Positions 46,627 through 55,986 of a stretch of 64,000 nt of DNA are shown here, one piece after another (position 1 is the stretch's first letter; every line of letters starts with the position of its first letter). A program made the position numbers and the translations under genes. This DNA is from Lachnospiraceae bacterium. GTDB taxonomy: Bacteria > Bacillota_A > Clostridia > Lachnospirales > Lachnospiraceae. The stretch is taken from contig JAEEXJ010000002.1 of the NCBI GenBank assembly GCA_016291475.1, positions 4,012 to 68,011 of the forward strand, read 5' to 3'. The notes under the pieces are model-generated. The model was not told the DNA's origin, did not search any database, and saw only the letters and a list, made by a program, of their open reading frames with translations.

Positions 46627-47313
46627 TTAAAGTTCGGCCGTCTCACGGCGTTTTAGAGAGGACACCATTATTTCCAGATTTCCGTTTCTGCATCTTAAGT
46701 CATCGATGAATTTCTTTTCGATATCAGCGGAATTAAGCGTAATATCATAATCCAGTTTAAACATAGCTCCCATATTTGAAGTCTTTGCGGAGATAAGGTT
46801 ATGCTCTGTCGTATATTTATCGAATATCTCATCAAACACTCCCGTATAATCAAGATCTTCGGGAATAGTGATCCTGAGACTTCTGGTCAGTTCCGAGTTT
46901 TTATCATGTCCGAGATCGGTGGCTTTATATAAGCTGACCGTAGCGATCATGATCAGTTCAAAAACAAAGGCATAGAGCACATAGCCCATTCCCGTAAGAA
47001 GCCCCAAAGCCATCGCCATAAACAGATTTCCGATTTCCCTTGCAGTCCCCTGGGCTGAGCGGAACCTGACAAGTCCGAATGCTCCCGCCACCGCAACACC
47101 CGCCCCGATATTGCCGTTTACAGCCATGATCACAACACTTACCATGGCGGGAAGCAGTGCCAAAGTTACGGTAAAACCTTTGCTTGATCCCGCATCAGTT
47201 GTAAATTTCGCCAGAATCATTCCCAGGATAAGCGATGCGATTATCGGCACCATAAAATCAGCAACCGATATATCCGCATTTCCAACAAGTGTTTCCATTA
47301 ATATGTTAAGCAT
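46627..47313 (-). CDS. DUF4956 integral membrane protein
   Basis: This 228-residue protein has four or more hydrophobic segments (about 20-40, 48-68, 70-85, 95-125) and a soluble C-terminal domain (about 140-228). The segment VAVAGAFGLVRFRSAQGTAREIGNLFMA is the family signature of DUF4956. Function is unknown, but the family is typically beside VTC-domain genes, as here (8-base overlap). The soluble tail could bind a nucleotide or phosphate ligand; this is speculation. Confidence 0.9.
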   Translation of the reverse strand: MLNILMETLVGNADISVADFMVPIIASLILGMILAKFTTDAGSSKGFTVTLALLPAMVSVVIMAVNGNIGAGVAVAGAFGLVRFRSAQGTAREIGNLFMAMALGLLTGMGYVLYAFVFELIMIATVSLYKATDLGHDKNSELTRSLRITIPEDLDYTGVFDEIFDKYTTEHNLISAKTSNMGAMFKLDYDITLNSADIEKKFIDDLRCRNGNLEIMVSSLKRRETAEL

Positions 47314-48034
47314 ATTTAAGCCTCTCTTTCGTATCTGTATTATTTCCCGCTATATAATCTTCATAGTATTTTCCGTATTTGGAAAAGGACGCTTTTTGTA
47401 TTCCTTCTTCCCTTAAGAATCTTATGATCCACATGGGCAGCCCTGCGCTTACCTTTACTTCCAGTATGCTTTGACCGCTTCCGAGGACCGGGACTCCGAA
47501 TACACCTTCTTTCAGGGATAAATGCGTTTCTCTGGCAAGAACATTTGTATCCAGTGTGATCCTTGTATCCGAACCATCAAGCGGATAAAACGCCTCCCTT
47601 TCATATGAGAGAAAAACCTTCGGTTTAAGCCCCGTATAGAAATCCCTGAAATACCCGATCTCTTTTTCGATCTGAGAATCACCCGGCATTTTTCCGCCGC
47701 CTTCAAGCCACCCCATCGCTTTATTTTCGGGAAGTGCTATTCTCCTCTTGTAAACTACGGACTCGTATTTTTTCTTGAGCTCGACAAATACATCCTCGTC
47801 TTCCCTGACCCGCTTGTAACTCCTTATCCTGAGTTTTTCCTTATATAAAGGTTTATCCAGTGAAGTTCTTATAAGTCTGTGATTATCGGTATCAAAATAG
47901 ATATTCCTTATAACCGTATGCCCATAGCTATCGATCTTCATCCTTCCTTCCATCTCCGAAAGAAGCCGTCGCCTCTGTTTTTCATCAAGGAGATACTTGA
48001 TCTCGTAACGTTTGAAAATGTTCTGATAATCCAT
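47306..48034 (-). CDS. VTC-domain (polyphosphate polymerase-like) protein
   Basis: This 242-residue protein resembles the catalytic core of yeast Vtc4, a tunnel enzyme making inorganic polyphosphate from ATP. Matching features are the N-terminal RYEIKYLLDEKQ (about 9-20), IRNIYFDTDNHRLIRTSL, KLRIRSYKR (basic cluster lining the tunnel), VFVELKKKYESVVYKRR and the acidic LEVKVSAGLP near the C-terminus. It is soluble and next to a DUF4956 membrane protein, which may dock it at the membrane. Whether it makes polyphosphate here or a different polymer is untested. Confidence 0.9.
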   Translation of the reverse strand: MDYQNIFKRYEIKYLLDEKQRRRLLSEMEGRMKIDSYGHTVIRNIYFDTDNHRLIRTSLDKPLYKEKLRIRSYKRVREDEDVFVELKKKYESVVYKRRIALPENKAMGWLEGGGKMPGDSQIEKEIGYFRDFYTGLKPKVFLSYEREAFYPLDGSDTRITLDTNVLARETHLSLKEGVFGVPVLGSGQSILEVKVSAGLPMWIIRFLREEGIQKASFSKYGKYYEDYIAGNNTDTKERLKYA

Positions 48035-48058
48035 ATCTGACCTCCGTTTCGTAAGATC

Positions 48059-48091
48059 AGTGTAGAAAGCGAACCTTAAATGAAGCTTAAA
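48059..48091 (-). promoter_or_regulatory. Direct-repeat operator and -10 of the VTC cassette
   Basis: On the minus strand TTTAAGCTTC (48082-48091) and TTTAAGGTTC (48071-48080) form a direct repeat with an 11-base period. Tandem half-sites like this are the pattern bound by OmpR/PhoB regulators. A -10-like TACACT follows at 48059-48064 with no separate -35, as in activator-dependent promoters. Confidence 0.65.
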
Positions 48092-48137
48092 TATTTATAT
48101 TTTTTCTATATCGACAACGGGGAATTTAAGTACTAAG

Positions 48138-50288
48138 ATGATTCCTATGACTGAAATCGCGGAAAAAAAAGAAAATACGGCATTAAACCCCATAACTGAG
48201 GGAAAGATAGGGAAGGAAATGATACTGTTTTTCCTCCCCCTTATGTTCGGTACATTTTTCCAGCTTCTGTATAATACGGCGGATTCCATAATCGTAGGCA
48301 GATTCGTGGGAAAAGAAGCACTTGCGGCAGTCGGCGGATCTGCGGCCATACTGGTCAATGTATTCGTAGGCGGCCTTACATCCCTTTCATCGGGCGCCAC
48401 CATCATAGTGGGCCAGTATTACGGTGCGGGCAGAAAAGAAGACGTTTCCAAAGCCGTCCATACGGGAATGGCTTTTGCGATACTTCTCGGCATCATTATC
48501 ACAATAGCGGGCATCCCCACTACCGGACTCATGCTGGAAGCCATGAACACGACTCCCGAATCCCTTGAAGGATCGACTGTTTACCTCAGGGTCTACATGG
48601 CGGGAATGATCCCCAACCTCGTATACAATATGGGCGCCGGTATCCTGAGAGCCATCGGTGATTCAAAGCGTCCACTGCTGTTTTTGGTTATTTCTTCAAT
48701 AGTAAATATCATTCTCGACCTGGCCCTCGTTCTCGGACTCGGCCTGGGAGTATTCGGCGTAGCGCTCGCAACCATCCTTTCCCAGGCAATAAGCGCGGTC
48801 CTGACCATATACGTACTTGTCAGGGCAGATGACTGCTACAGACTTTACCTTAATAAGATAAGGATCCATTCCTTCTATCTGAAAAGAATACTTATGATCG
48901 GTATTCCATCCACCGTTCATTCGCTTACCTATACCGCATCAAATCTCATCATTCAGATTGCGGTCAACGGCTTCGGAACAGATACCGTGGCAGCGTGGGT
49001 TGCAACGGGAAAAGCAGACCAGATCTTCTGGATGGTCAGCAACTCCATGGGCATATCCATATCCACCTTTGTTGCGCAAAATTACGGCAAAGGAAATATG
49101 AAACGCGTCAAACAGAGCATGATCTGCGGCTTTTTCTACCACACGATCCTTACTACGATAATTGTGGGAGGCTTACTTGCCATCGGCCCCTTTGTCCTTA
49201 CTTTCTTTACCAAAGATCCGGTGGTACTTGATATCGCAACCTACATGCTCAGGTTCTTTGTTGTATTTTATTTCTCATTCATACTGATAGAGGTTTGTCA
49301 CGGTGCCTTAAGAGGAATGGGCAATGCCACCGGCCCCATGATCATAAGCGTATTCGGTGTATGCGGAATCAGGATTCTCTGGATCTTCACTGCTTTCAGA
49401 TCTTTCCACACCATGAAGGTACTTATGACCTCATATCCCATGTCCTGGGGTATCAGCTCGGCCATATCACTCCTCTATCTGCTCATATGCTTAAGGCGTA
49501 TGAAAAAAGAAAAAACAGACTCTTCAGGTAAAAAGAAAATGATAATACTTCCCGTGATCCTGCTCATTGCCGGAATCTTATGCATTCTCTACGGAATAAC
49601 CATAATGCTTGCCAATTCCGGATCAAAATTCTTCTGCGTATGGTATGCGGGAGGATTGTGCTTTGCTCTTCTTGCATTCCTGTTCAGATCGGGGATCATG
49701 GCAAAACTGCCCGTGGCGGTAAAAGGTATCGCCATATTCCTGATCTCTCTGGGACTTATCTTTGTTATCGCAACCCAGTGCATGGTAATATCGGGATTTC
49801 GTGATAACACCAGACAAAACCTGGATTACATCATTGTTCTGGGATCACAGGTCAAGCCCTCAGGTCCCGCTGTTGTCACCAGAATGAGACTGGATAAAGC
49901 ATATGAATACGCTTCGGAAAATCCCGAAACGATCATAATCGTATCCGGCGGTCAGGGAAGCAACGAACCTGCAAGCGAAGCCTCCGTAATGAAAGACTAT
50001 CTGGTAGGACGCGGCATAGATGAAAGCAGGATCCTCATGGAGGATAAGTCCACCAACACTTCGGAAAATCTGCAGCTTAGTGCCTCCTTATATGATGGCC
50101 TCTCAGACAGCAGCGTAGGAATAGTATCCAGCAATTTCCACATATTCAGGGCTCTTGCCATTGCAAAAAAAAGCGGATACACCGATGTTACCGGCATACC
50201 CGCAGATTCTGTTTTATTGTATCTTCCCAATAATATGATCAGGGAAAGTGTGGGGCTGCTTAAAGATTTCCTGATGGGAAATCTTTAA
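48138..50288 (+). CDS. MATE-family transporter fused to a YdcF (DUF218) domain
   Basis: A single uninterrupted frame of 716 codons encodes two known modules. Residues about 25-465 are a 12-TM MATE transporter (FFLPLMFGTFFQLLYNTADSIIVGRFVG, SSLSSGATIIVGQYYGAGRK, APILYN-type loop MGAGILRAIGDSKRP). Residues about 466-560 add three more TMs. Residues about 562-716 are a DUF218/YdcF domain with YIIVLGSQVKPSGP, IIIVSGGQGSNEPASEA and a C-terminal SNFHIFRALAIA. YdcF proteins of this class often have three TMs of their own, so a whole YdcF gene seems to have joined a whole MATE gene. The start codon lacks a strong ribosome site. Confidence 0.9.
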   Translation: MIPMTEIAEKKENTALNPITEGKIGKEMILFFLPLMFGTFFQLLYNTADSIIVGRFVGKEALAAVGGSAAILVNVFVGGLTSLSSGATIIVGQYYGAGRKEDVSKAVHTGMAFAILLGIIITIAGIPTTGLMLEAMNTTPESLEGSTVYLRVYMAGMIPNLVYNMGAGILRAIGDSKRPLLFLVISSIVNIILDLALVLGLGLGVFGVALATILSQAISAVLTIYVLVRADDCYRLYLNKIRIHSFYLKRILMIGIPSTVHSLTYTASNLIIQIAVNGFGTDTVAAWVATGKADQIFWMVSNSMGISISTFVAQNYGKGNMKRVKQSMICGFFYHTILTTIIVGGLLAIGPFVLTFFTKDPVVLDIATYMLRFFVVFYFSFILIEVCHGALRGMGNATGPMIISVFGVCGIRILWIFTAFRSFHTMKVLMTSYPMSWGISSAISLLYLLICLRRMKKEKTDSSGKKKMIILPVILLIAGILCILYGITIMLANSGSKFFCVWYAGGLCFALLAFLFRSGIMAKLPVAVKGIAIFLISLGLIFVIATQCMVISGFRDNTRQNLDYIIVLGSQVKPSGPAVVTRMRLDKAYEYASENPETIIIVSGGQGSNEPASEASVMKDYLVGRGIDESRILMEDKSTNTSENLQLSASLYDGLSDSSVGIVSSNFHIFRALAIAKKSGYTDVTGIPADSVLLYLPNNMIRESVGLLKDFLMGNL

Positions 50289-50295
50289 ATATATA

Positions 50296-50312
50296 AACCG
50301 TCGGGGACGGTT
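50296..50312. terminator. Small hairpin between MATE-YdcF and pgcA
   Basis: AACCGTC (50296-50302) pairs with GACGGTT (50306-50312) around a GGG loop, followed by CCTTTT. It probably terminates one or both converging genes. The sequence GGGGACGGTTC is the core of the dispersed repeat also seen at 62792-62828. Confidence 0.65.
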
Positions 50313-50317
50313 CCTTT

Positions 50318-52063
50318 TCATTCAACCGCCTCTATGATCTCAAGCACCGCGGCTTTTATCTTCGCGTTAATCTCCAGTGCCTCTTTACGCGAAGCCTGTC
50401 TTGTATAGAAATAAAACTTTATCTTAGGCTCCGTTCCCGAAGGCCTTATGGCAAACCAGGTGTCGGGATCTTCCAGGAAAAATCTCAGAGCATTGGTTCC
50501 GGGAATCTTGTTTTCCGGATGTCTGATGTCCTCTCCGCCATCCTTATAATCTATAAGCCTGGCAACCTTTTTACCGGCAATCTCTGCGGGCGGACAATTT
50601 CTTATATGCTCCATCATCCTTCCTATGCGCTTTGAGCCCTCGATACCTTCAAGAACCAGATTAGGCTCATCCTCCGCATAGAATCCGTATTTTTCATACA
50701 GTCCCATAAGAACCTGATAAAGGGTCTTTCCTTCTTTTTTTCTGTAATATGCGGCAGCCTCCGCAACCAGCATTCCCGCACTGATACCGTCCTTATCACG
50801 GATGTCGGGGCAAGCTGCATAGCCTACAGATTCCTCATATCCGAAAAGATATCTTTCATAATTCTTCTCGAGGAAAGGTATCAGACCGCAGATATTCTTA
50901 AATCCCGTAAGAGATTCATACATCTTGACGCCATAGCTTTCGGCCATAACCGATGACATGGTGGAAGTTACTATGGACTTGACCATTGCACCGTTATCGG
51001 GAAGAGTTCCCGCATCCTTCATACCGTCCAGGATATATCCGACCAGAATGTAACCTGTCTGATTGCCGTTAAGAGGAAGGTACTCGCCGTTATCCATCAG
51101 AAGCTCAATGGCAAATCTGTCCGCATCCGGATCAGTGGCCATAAGGAGCTCGGCCCCGGTCTTTTTGCCCAATTCTTCGGACATTTTAAATGCCTTAGGA
51201 TCCTCGGGATTGGGATATCCGACGGTCGTAAAATCGGGATCCGGATCACGCTGCTCTTCCACTATCCTAACATTCGTAAATCCGCGCTCCTTCATAACGG
51301 TCATAAAAGGAATACTTCCCGCACCGTTAAGAGGGGTATAGACTATGGGAATGCCAAGATCAAGTTCATCGCCCTTATGAATGGCAAGGCTTTCTATCCT
51401 GTCCAGATACTTTCTGTCATATTCTTCGGACAAAATAATGATCTTATCATCGGATACCGCTTTTTCATATGCCTCATCAAGTGATGCATCAAGAGACTTC
51501 AGCCCCTTTATACCGGTAAAATAATCCACTGCCTCTATGCACTCAGTCATACCGTCCGCAACAGAGGAACTTACCTGACATCCGTCCTCCCAATATGCCT
51601 TAAAGCCGTTATACTCCCTGGGATTATGGGAAGCCGTGATATTGATACCGGAGATACATCCCAGATGTCTTATCATGAATGCAAGCTCCGGAGTGGGGCG
51701 AAGTGAAGGGAATGTGTAGGCCTTAATGCCGTTCTCCGCAAGGATAAGCGCAGTCATCCTGGAAAAATCCGATGAAAAATGTCTGGGATCGTGGGCTATT
51801 ACAACGCCCTTTTTACATGCCTCTGCACCCTTCTTCACAATGTAATCGGCTATGCCCTGAGCAGCTCTTCCCACCGTGAAGCGGTTCATGCGGTTGGTGC
51901 CGACCCCGACCTTGCCTCTGAGTCCCGCGGTTCCGAAGGAAAGATCCTTATAGAATCTGTCTTCGAGCTCAGCTTCGTCATTTACAGACAATAATTCGTC
52001 CTTGAGAGGATCACCATCCTCAAGACTCTTTTTCCAGATATCCGCAACTTCCTTATATGACAT
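50318..52063 (-). CDS. pgcA: Alpha-phosphoglucomutase
   Basis: PgcA interconverts glucose 1-phosphate and glucose 6-phosphate, linking glycolysis with sugar-nucleotide and glycogen synthesis. The start is ATG 52063 (GGGAGG 5 bases upstream), giving 581 residues, as in Bacillus PgcA. Domains are visible in order: the active-site loop TASHNPREYNG with the phospho-Ser (about residue 140), the metal-binding loop TDPDADRFA (about 295), the sugar loop GYEESVGYA, and the phosphate-binding RPSGTEPKIKFY at the C-terminus. A related phosphomannomutase role cannot be ruled out. Confidence 0.9.
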   Translation of the reverse strand: MSYKEVADIWKKSLEDGDPLKDELLSVNDEAELEDRFYKDLSFGTAGLRGKVGVGTNRMNRFTVGRAAQGIADYIVKKGAEACKKGVVIAHDPRHFSSDFSRMTALILAENGIKAYTFPSLRPTPELAFMIRHLGCISGINITASHNPREYNGFKAYWEDGCQVSSSVADGMTECIEAVDYFTGIKGLKSLDASLDEAYEKAVSDDKIIILSEEYDRKYLDRIESLAIHKGDELDLGIPIVYTPLNGAGSIPFMTVMKERGFTNVRIVEEQRDPDPDFTTVGYPNPEDPKAFKMSEELGKKTGAELLMATDPDADRFAIELLMDNGEYLPLNGNQTGYILVGYILDGMKDAGTLPDNGAMVKSIVTSTMSSVMAESYGVKMYESLTGFKNICGLIPFLEKNYERYLFGYEESVGYAACPDIRDKDGISAGMLVAEAAAYYRKKEGKTLYQVLMGLYEKYGFYAEDEPNLVLEGIEGSKRIGRMMEHIRNCPPAEIAGKKVARLIDYKDGGEDIRHPENKIPGTNALRFFLEDPDTWFAIRPSGTEPKIKFYFYTRQASRKEALEINAKIKAAVLEIIEAVE

Positions 52064-52182
52064 AGTATCCTCCCTTAAACAGACCGGATTTACGTCTTCC
52101 GTAATGATCATACAATTTAGATTATTGTAACATATGAAAGAATCTGTTTATAATAACTATCTTTTCTTTAATAAATGATTTA

Positions 52183-52221
52183 TTGACTTGAAAAACTCAT
52201 ATTCTATAATTAAGAAGTCAA
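52183..52221 (+). promoter_or_regulatory. Promoter of the ABC exporter pair with flanking inverted repeat
   Basis: -35 TTGACT (52183-52188), a 16-base spacer and -10 TATAAT (52205-52210). TTGACTT (52183-52189) and AAGTCAA (52215-52221) form a 7-bp inverted repeat around the -10 box, which could be a repressor site. Confidence 0.75.
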
Positions 52222-52248
52222 GTTAACTGAAAAAAAGGATAAAAGAAA

Positions 52249-54000
52249 ATGGTTAGAAAAATTCTTGCAGAAGTCAGGGAATACAAATGGCCATCCATTA
52301 TCACGCCCTTTTTCATGATACTGGAAGTCGCCATGGAAATGATCGTTCCGTATCTGATGGCTTCCATAATCGATGACGGCGTATATGCCGGTAACATGAA
52401 CCATATACTGAAAGTCGGTCTGTATATGGTGATTGCTGCGGTGATCGGCTTCTTCGGAGGTCTCATGGGCGGCAAATTCGGTGCAATAGCCTCTACCGGA
52501 CTTGCCAAGAATTTAAGGAAGGCTATGTATGACAGAATACAGACCTTCTCATTCTCAAATATCGACAGATTCTCCACATCAAGTCTCGTCACAAGACTCA
52601 CAACCGACGTCACTAATATCCAGAACGCTTATCATATGGTACTCAGAATGGCGATGAGGGCCCCTGCTTCCCTGATCGTAGCTATGTGTATGGCTTTTTA
52701 CATTAATGCCAGAATAGCAAGAGTATATCTGATAGCCGTAATCTTCCTGGCCATAGTCGCTACCATAATCGTATCGGGAGCCACCAAGACCTTCAGACAG
52801 GCTTTTCCAAAATATGACGCTCTGAACGAATCGGTTCAGGAAAATGTAAGTGCGATCCGTGTGGTCAAGGCTTATGTACGTGAAGATGAGCAGATAGACC
52901 GCTTCAGGAAGGCTTCCGAAGCAATTTACAAGATCTTCAGCAAAGCAGAAAGCAAAGTCGTTCTGAGCTTCCCCATCATGTCGGCAACGGTTTACACCTG
53001 TATCCTGACCATCAGCTGGATAGGAGCAAGGATGATAAGCGTCGGCGACCTGACTACCGGCGAACTTATGAGTCTTCTTACATATTGTATGAACATACTC
53101 ATGAGCCTCATGATGCTCTCAATGGTATTTGTTATGATAACCATGAGTGCCGCCAGCGGAGAGCGTATCGCCGAAGTTCTCAGTGAAGTGCCCGATCTTA
53201 AGAATCCCGAAAATCCTATCTATGAGGTTAAGGACGGATCCGTAAGATTCGAAAATGTTTCTTTTGCATACAATCACGATCAGGGCGGTAAGAATGTCCT
53301 GGAAAATATCAACCTTGATATTAGGTCCGGTGAAACCATAGGTATCATGGGTGCCACAGGATCCTCCAAATCAACACTGGTAAGTCTTATCAGCAGACTT
53401 TACGACGCAACGGAAGGAAAAGTTATGGTGGGCGGAACAGATGTCAGGGATTACGATCTTGAAACCCTGAGAAACTCCGTATCCGTGGTTCTCCAGAAAA
53501 ACCAGCTCTTTTCCGGTACGGTTCTGGAAAACCTGCGCTGGGGCAAGGCTGATGCAACCGAGGAAGAATGTAAGAAAGCCTGCGTAATGGCCTGCGCGGA
53601 TGAGTTTATCTCCGGTATGCCCGAAGGTTATAACACCTATATCGAGCACGGCGGAAACAATGTATCCGGCGGTCAGAAACAGAGACTTTGTATAGCAAGG
53701 GCACTCCTTAAGAGCCCTAAGATCCTGATTCTCGACGACTCCACCAGCGCCGTCGATACCGCTACCGATGCCAAGATCAGAAAAGCCTTCAGAGAAGAGA
53801 TTCCCGGCGTTACCAAATTCATAATAGCCCAGAGGATCTCCAGCATATCCGATGCAGACAGGATCATTGTCCTGGATAACGGACATATTTCCGGAATCGG
53901 AACTCATGAAGAACTGCTAAGCAATAATGAAATCTATAGAGAAGTATACGAATCCCAGACCGGCGGTTCGGGAGACTTCGATGAAACGGAGGTGGACTAA
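52249..54000 (+). CDS. Heterodimeric ABC exporter, degenerate-site half
   Basis: This is a 583-residue half-transporter: six TMs (about 15-310) followed by an ABC domain. The motifs are non-canonical: Walker A GATGSSKST (Ser replaces the last Gly), Walker B LILDDSTSAVD (Asp replaces the catalytic Glu) and IAQRIS in place of the switch His. The signature VSGGQKQRL is intact. Such a half is typical of asymmetric exporters, in which one site is inactive and the partner does the catalysis. The partner follows with no gap (TAA then ATG). The substrate is unknown. Confidence 0.92.
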   Translation: MVRKILAEVREYKWPSIITPFFMILEVAMEMIVPYLMASIIDDGVYAGNMNHILKVGLYMVIAAVIGFFGGLMGGKFGAIASTGLAKNLRKAMYDRIQTFSFSNIDRFSTSSLVTRLTTDVTNIQNAYHMVLRMAMRAPASLIVAMCMAFYINARIARVYLIAVIFLAIVATIIVSGATKTFRQAFPKYDALNESVQENVSAIRVVKAYVREDEQIDRFRKASEAIYKIFSKAESKVVLSFPIMSATVYTCILTISWIGARMISVGDLTTGELMSLLTYCMNILMSLMMLSMVFVMITMSAASGERIAEVLSEVPDLKNPENPIYEVKDGSVRFENVSFAYNHDQGGKNVLENINLDIRSGETIGIMGATGSSKSTLVSLISRLYDATEGKVMVGGTDVRDYDLETLRNSVSVVLQKNQLFSGTVLENLRWGKADATEEECKKACVMACADEFISGMPEGYNTYIEHGGNNVSGGQKQRLCIARALLKSPKILILDDSTSAVDTATDAKIRKAFREEIPGVTKFIIAQRISSISDADRIIVLDNGHISGIGTHEELLSNNEIYREVYESQTGGSGDFDETEVD

Positions 54001-55905
54001 ATGCCCGGACCCGGAAGAAATATGATGGGAAGACCGGGGCCCAAAGCCCAAAACCCCGGCAAAATGTTCAAGAGAATAATGGGATACGTTTTCAGATCCT
54101 ATTCCATCCATTATGCAATAGTAATCATATGTATACTTATATCCGTCTTCAGCGGCCTTCAGGGAACACTTTTTATGAAGGAACTGATAGACAAATATAT
54201 TACCCCGTTTTTGCTTAATCCGGATGCGGCTCCCAATTACGCTCCTCTTGCCAAAGCCATAACAAGAGTTGCCTGCTTCTACGGACTGGGAATCATAGCC
54301 AATTTCACACAGCAAAAACTCCTGATAACCATTACTCAGGGTACAATGCGGACCCTCAGGGATGATCTTTTCAGCAAGATGGAGAAGCTTCCCATCAGGT
54401 ATTTCGATACCCATACCAACGGCGATATCATGTCCATATATACCAATGATATCGATACCATGAGACAGATGATCTCCCAGAGCATCCCTCAGACTATCAA
54501 CTCGGTAATAACCATTATTTCCGTACTGGTATCCATGCTGGTACTCAGCCCGGCCATGACTCTCGTGACCATCATCATGGTTGTAGTCATGATGTTCTGC
54601 ACAGGCTTTGCCGCCAAGAACAGCGGAAAACACTTTGTTCGTCAGCAGAAACAGCTCGGAACCGTTAACGGATTTATCGAAGAGATGATAACCGGCCAGA
54701 AAGTCGTTAAGGTATTCTGTCATGAAGAGGCAGGTATAGAGAGCTTCAGGGAACTTAATGAAGAACTCTTTGATGCTTCCTCCAAAGCAAACACCTATGC
54801 AAATGCTTTGGGTCCCATCAGTGCACAGCTTGGTAACTTAAGCTACGTTCTCTGTGCAATAACAGGTGGTATTCTTGCTATAAACACCCCTCTTACGGTA
54901 GGTGCGGTTGCTTCTTTCTTAAGCCTTAACAGAAGCTTCAACATGCCCATCTCCCAGGTAGCTCAGCAGTTTAACTCCATCGTTATGGCAATGGCAGGTG
55001 CAGAGAGAATCTTCGGTCTCATGGATGAAACTCCCGAAACCGACGAGGGATATGTAACGTTGGTAAATGCCAAGAAGGGCTTCGGCGGAAAGCTGGAAGA
55101 GACACCCGAGCATACCGGAATGTGGGCTTGGAAACATTACCACAAAGCCGAAGGCACCACAGACTATAAACCTCTTGAGGGAAATGTGGTATTCGACGGA
55201 GTCGATTTCGGTTATACGGATGAAAAGATGGTACTCCACGATATCAAACTGGAGGCAAAGCCCGGTCAGAAGATCGCATTCGTAGGATCCACCGGTGCCG
55301 GCAAGACCACCATCACCAATCTGATAAACCGTTTCTATGATATTCAGGACGGTAAGATCAGATATGACGGTATCAATATTAACAAGATATCCAAGGCAGA
55401 CCTGAGAAGATCCCTCGGAATAGTACTTCAGGAAACCTCTCTTTTCACCGGCACCATTTCAGATAACATACGTTTTGGAAAGCTGAACGCAACGGATGAA
55501 GAGGTTGTGGCGGCTGCCAAACTTGCCAATGCCGATGAATTCATCTCCAAGCTTCCCGATGGATATGGCACCATGCTCACAGGTAACGGCGCTAACCTCT
55601 CCCAGGGCCAGAGACAGCTGCTTGCCATCGCAAGAGCAGCCATAGCAGATCCTCCCGTACTTATCCTTGATGAGGCAACCAGCTCCATCGATACCAGAAC
55701 CGAGAGGATCGTTCAGGAGGGAATGGATAAGCTGATGAACGGAAGAACTTCCTTCGTTATAGCTCACAGACTCTCGACTGTAAGAAATGCCGATTGTATA
55801 ATGGTAATGGAACAGGGAAGGATCATCGAGAGAGGAACCCACGATGAACTTATTAACCTCAAGGGCAGGTATTACACTCTCTATACCGGCAATTCAATAG
55901 CATGA
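54001..55905 (+). CDS. Heterodimeric ABC exporter, catalytic half
   Basis: This is a 634-residue half-transporter: a long, Gly/Pro-rich N-terminal stretch (about 1-20), six TMs (about 30-335) and an ABC domain. An insertion of about 45 residues (about 360-400, with HTGMWAWKHYHKAEG) separates the domains. The ATPase motifs are canonical: Walker A GSTGAGKTT, signature LSQGQRQLLAIA, Walker B LILDEATSSID and the switch His in IAHRLSTV. It pairs with the degenerate half encoded directly upstream. Members of this type export drugs, peptides or lipids. Confidence 0.93.
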   Translation: MPGPGRNMMGRPGPKAQNPGKMFKRIMGYVFRSYSIHYAIVIICILISVFSGLQGTLFMKELIDKYITPFLLNPDAAPNYAPLAKAITRVACFYGLGIIANFTQQKLLITITQGTMRTLRDDLFSKMEKLPIRYFDTHTNGDIMSIYTNDIDTMRQMISQSIPQTINSVITIISVLVSMLVLSPAMTLVTIIMVVVMMFCTGFAAKNSGKHFVRQQKQLGTVNGFIEEMITGQKVVKVFCHEEAGIESFRELNEELFDASSKANTYANALGPISAQLGNLSYVLCAITGGILAINTPLTVGAVASFLSLNRSFNMPISQVAQQFNSIVMAMAGAERIFGLMDETPETDEGYVTLVNAKKGFGGKLEETPEHTGMWAWKHYHKAEGTTDYKPLEGNVVFDGVDFGYTDEKMVLHDIKLEAKPGQKIAFVGSTGAGKTTITNLINRFYDIQDGKIRYDGININKISKADLRRSLGIVLQETSLFTGTISDNIRFGKLNATDEEVVAAAKLANADEFISKLPDGYGTMLTGNGANLSQGQRQLLAIARAAIADPPVLILDEATSSIDTRTERIVQEGMDKLMNGRTSFVIAHRLSTVRNADCIMVMEQGRIIERGTHDELINLKGRYYTLYTGNSIA

Positions 55906-55986
55906 GATATTCATCTCCAAAATGTTTAAAAGCAGCTAAAATGCTGATTTTATAACGCGTATCATTTAATGTGAGGAGGACAGTAC

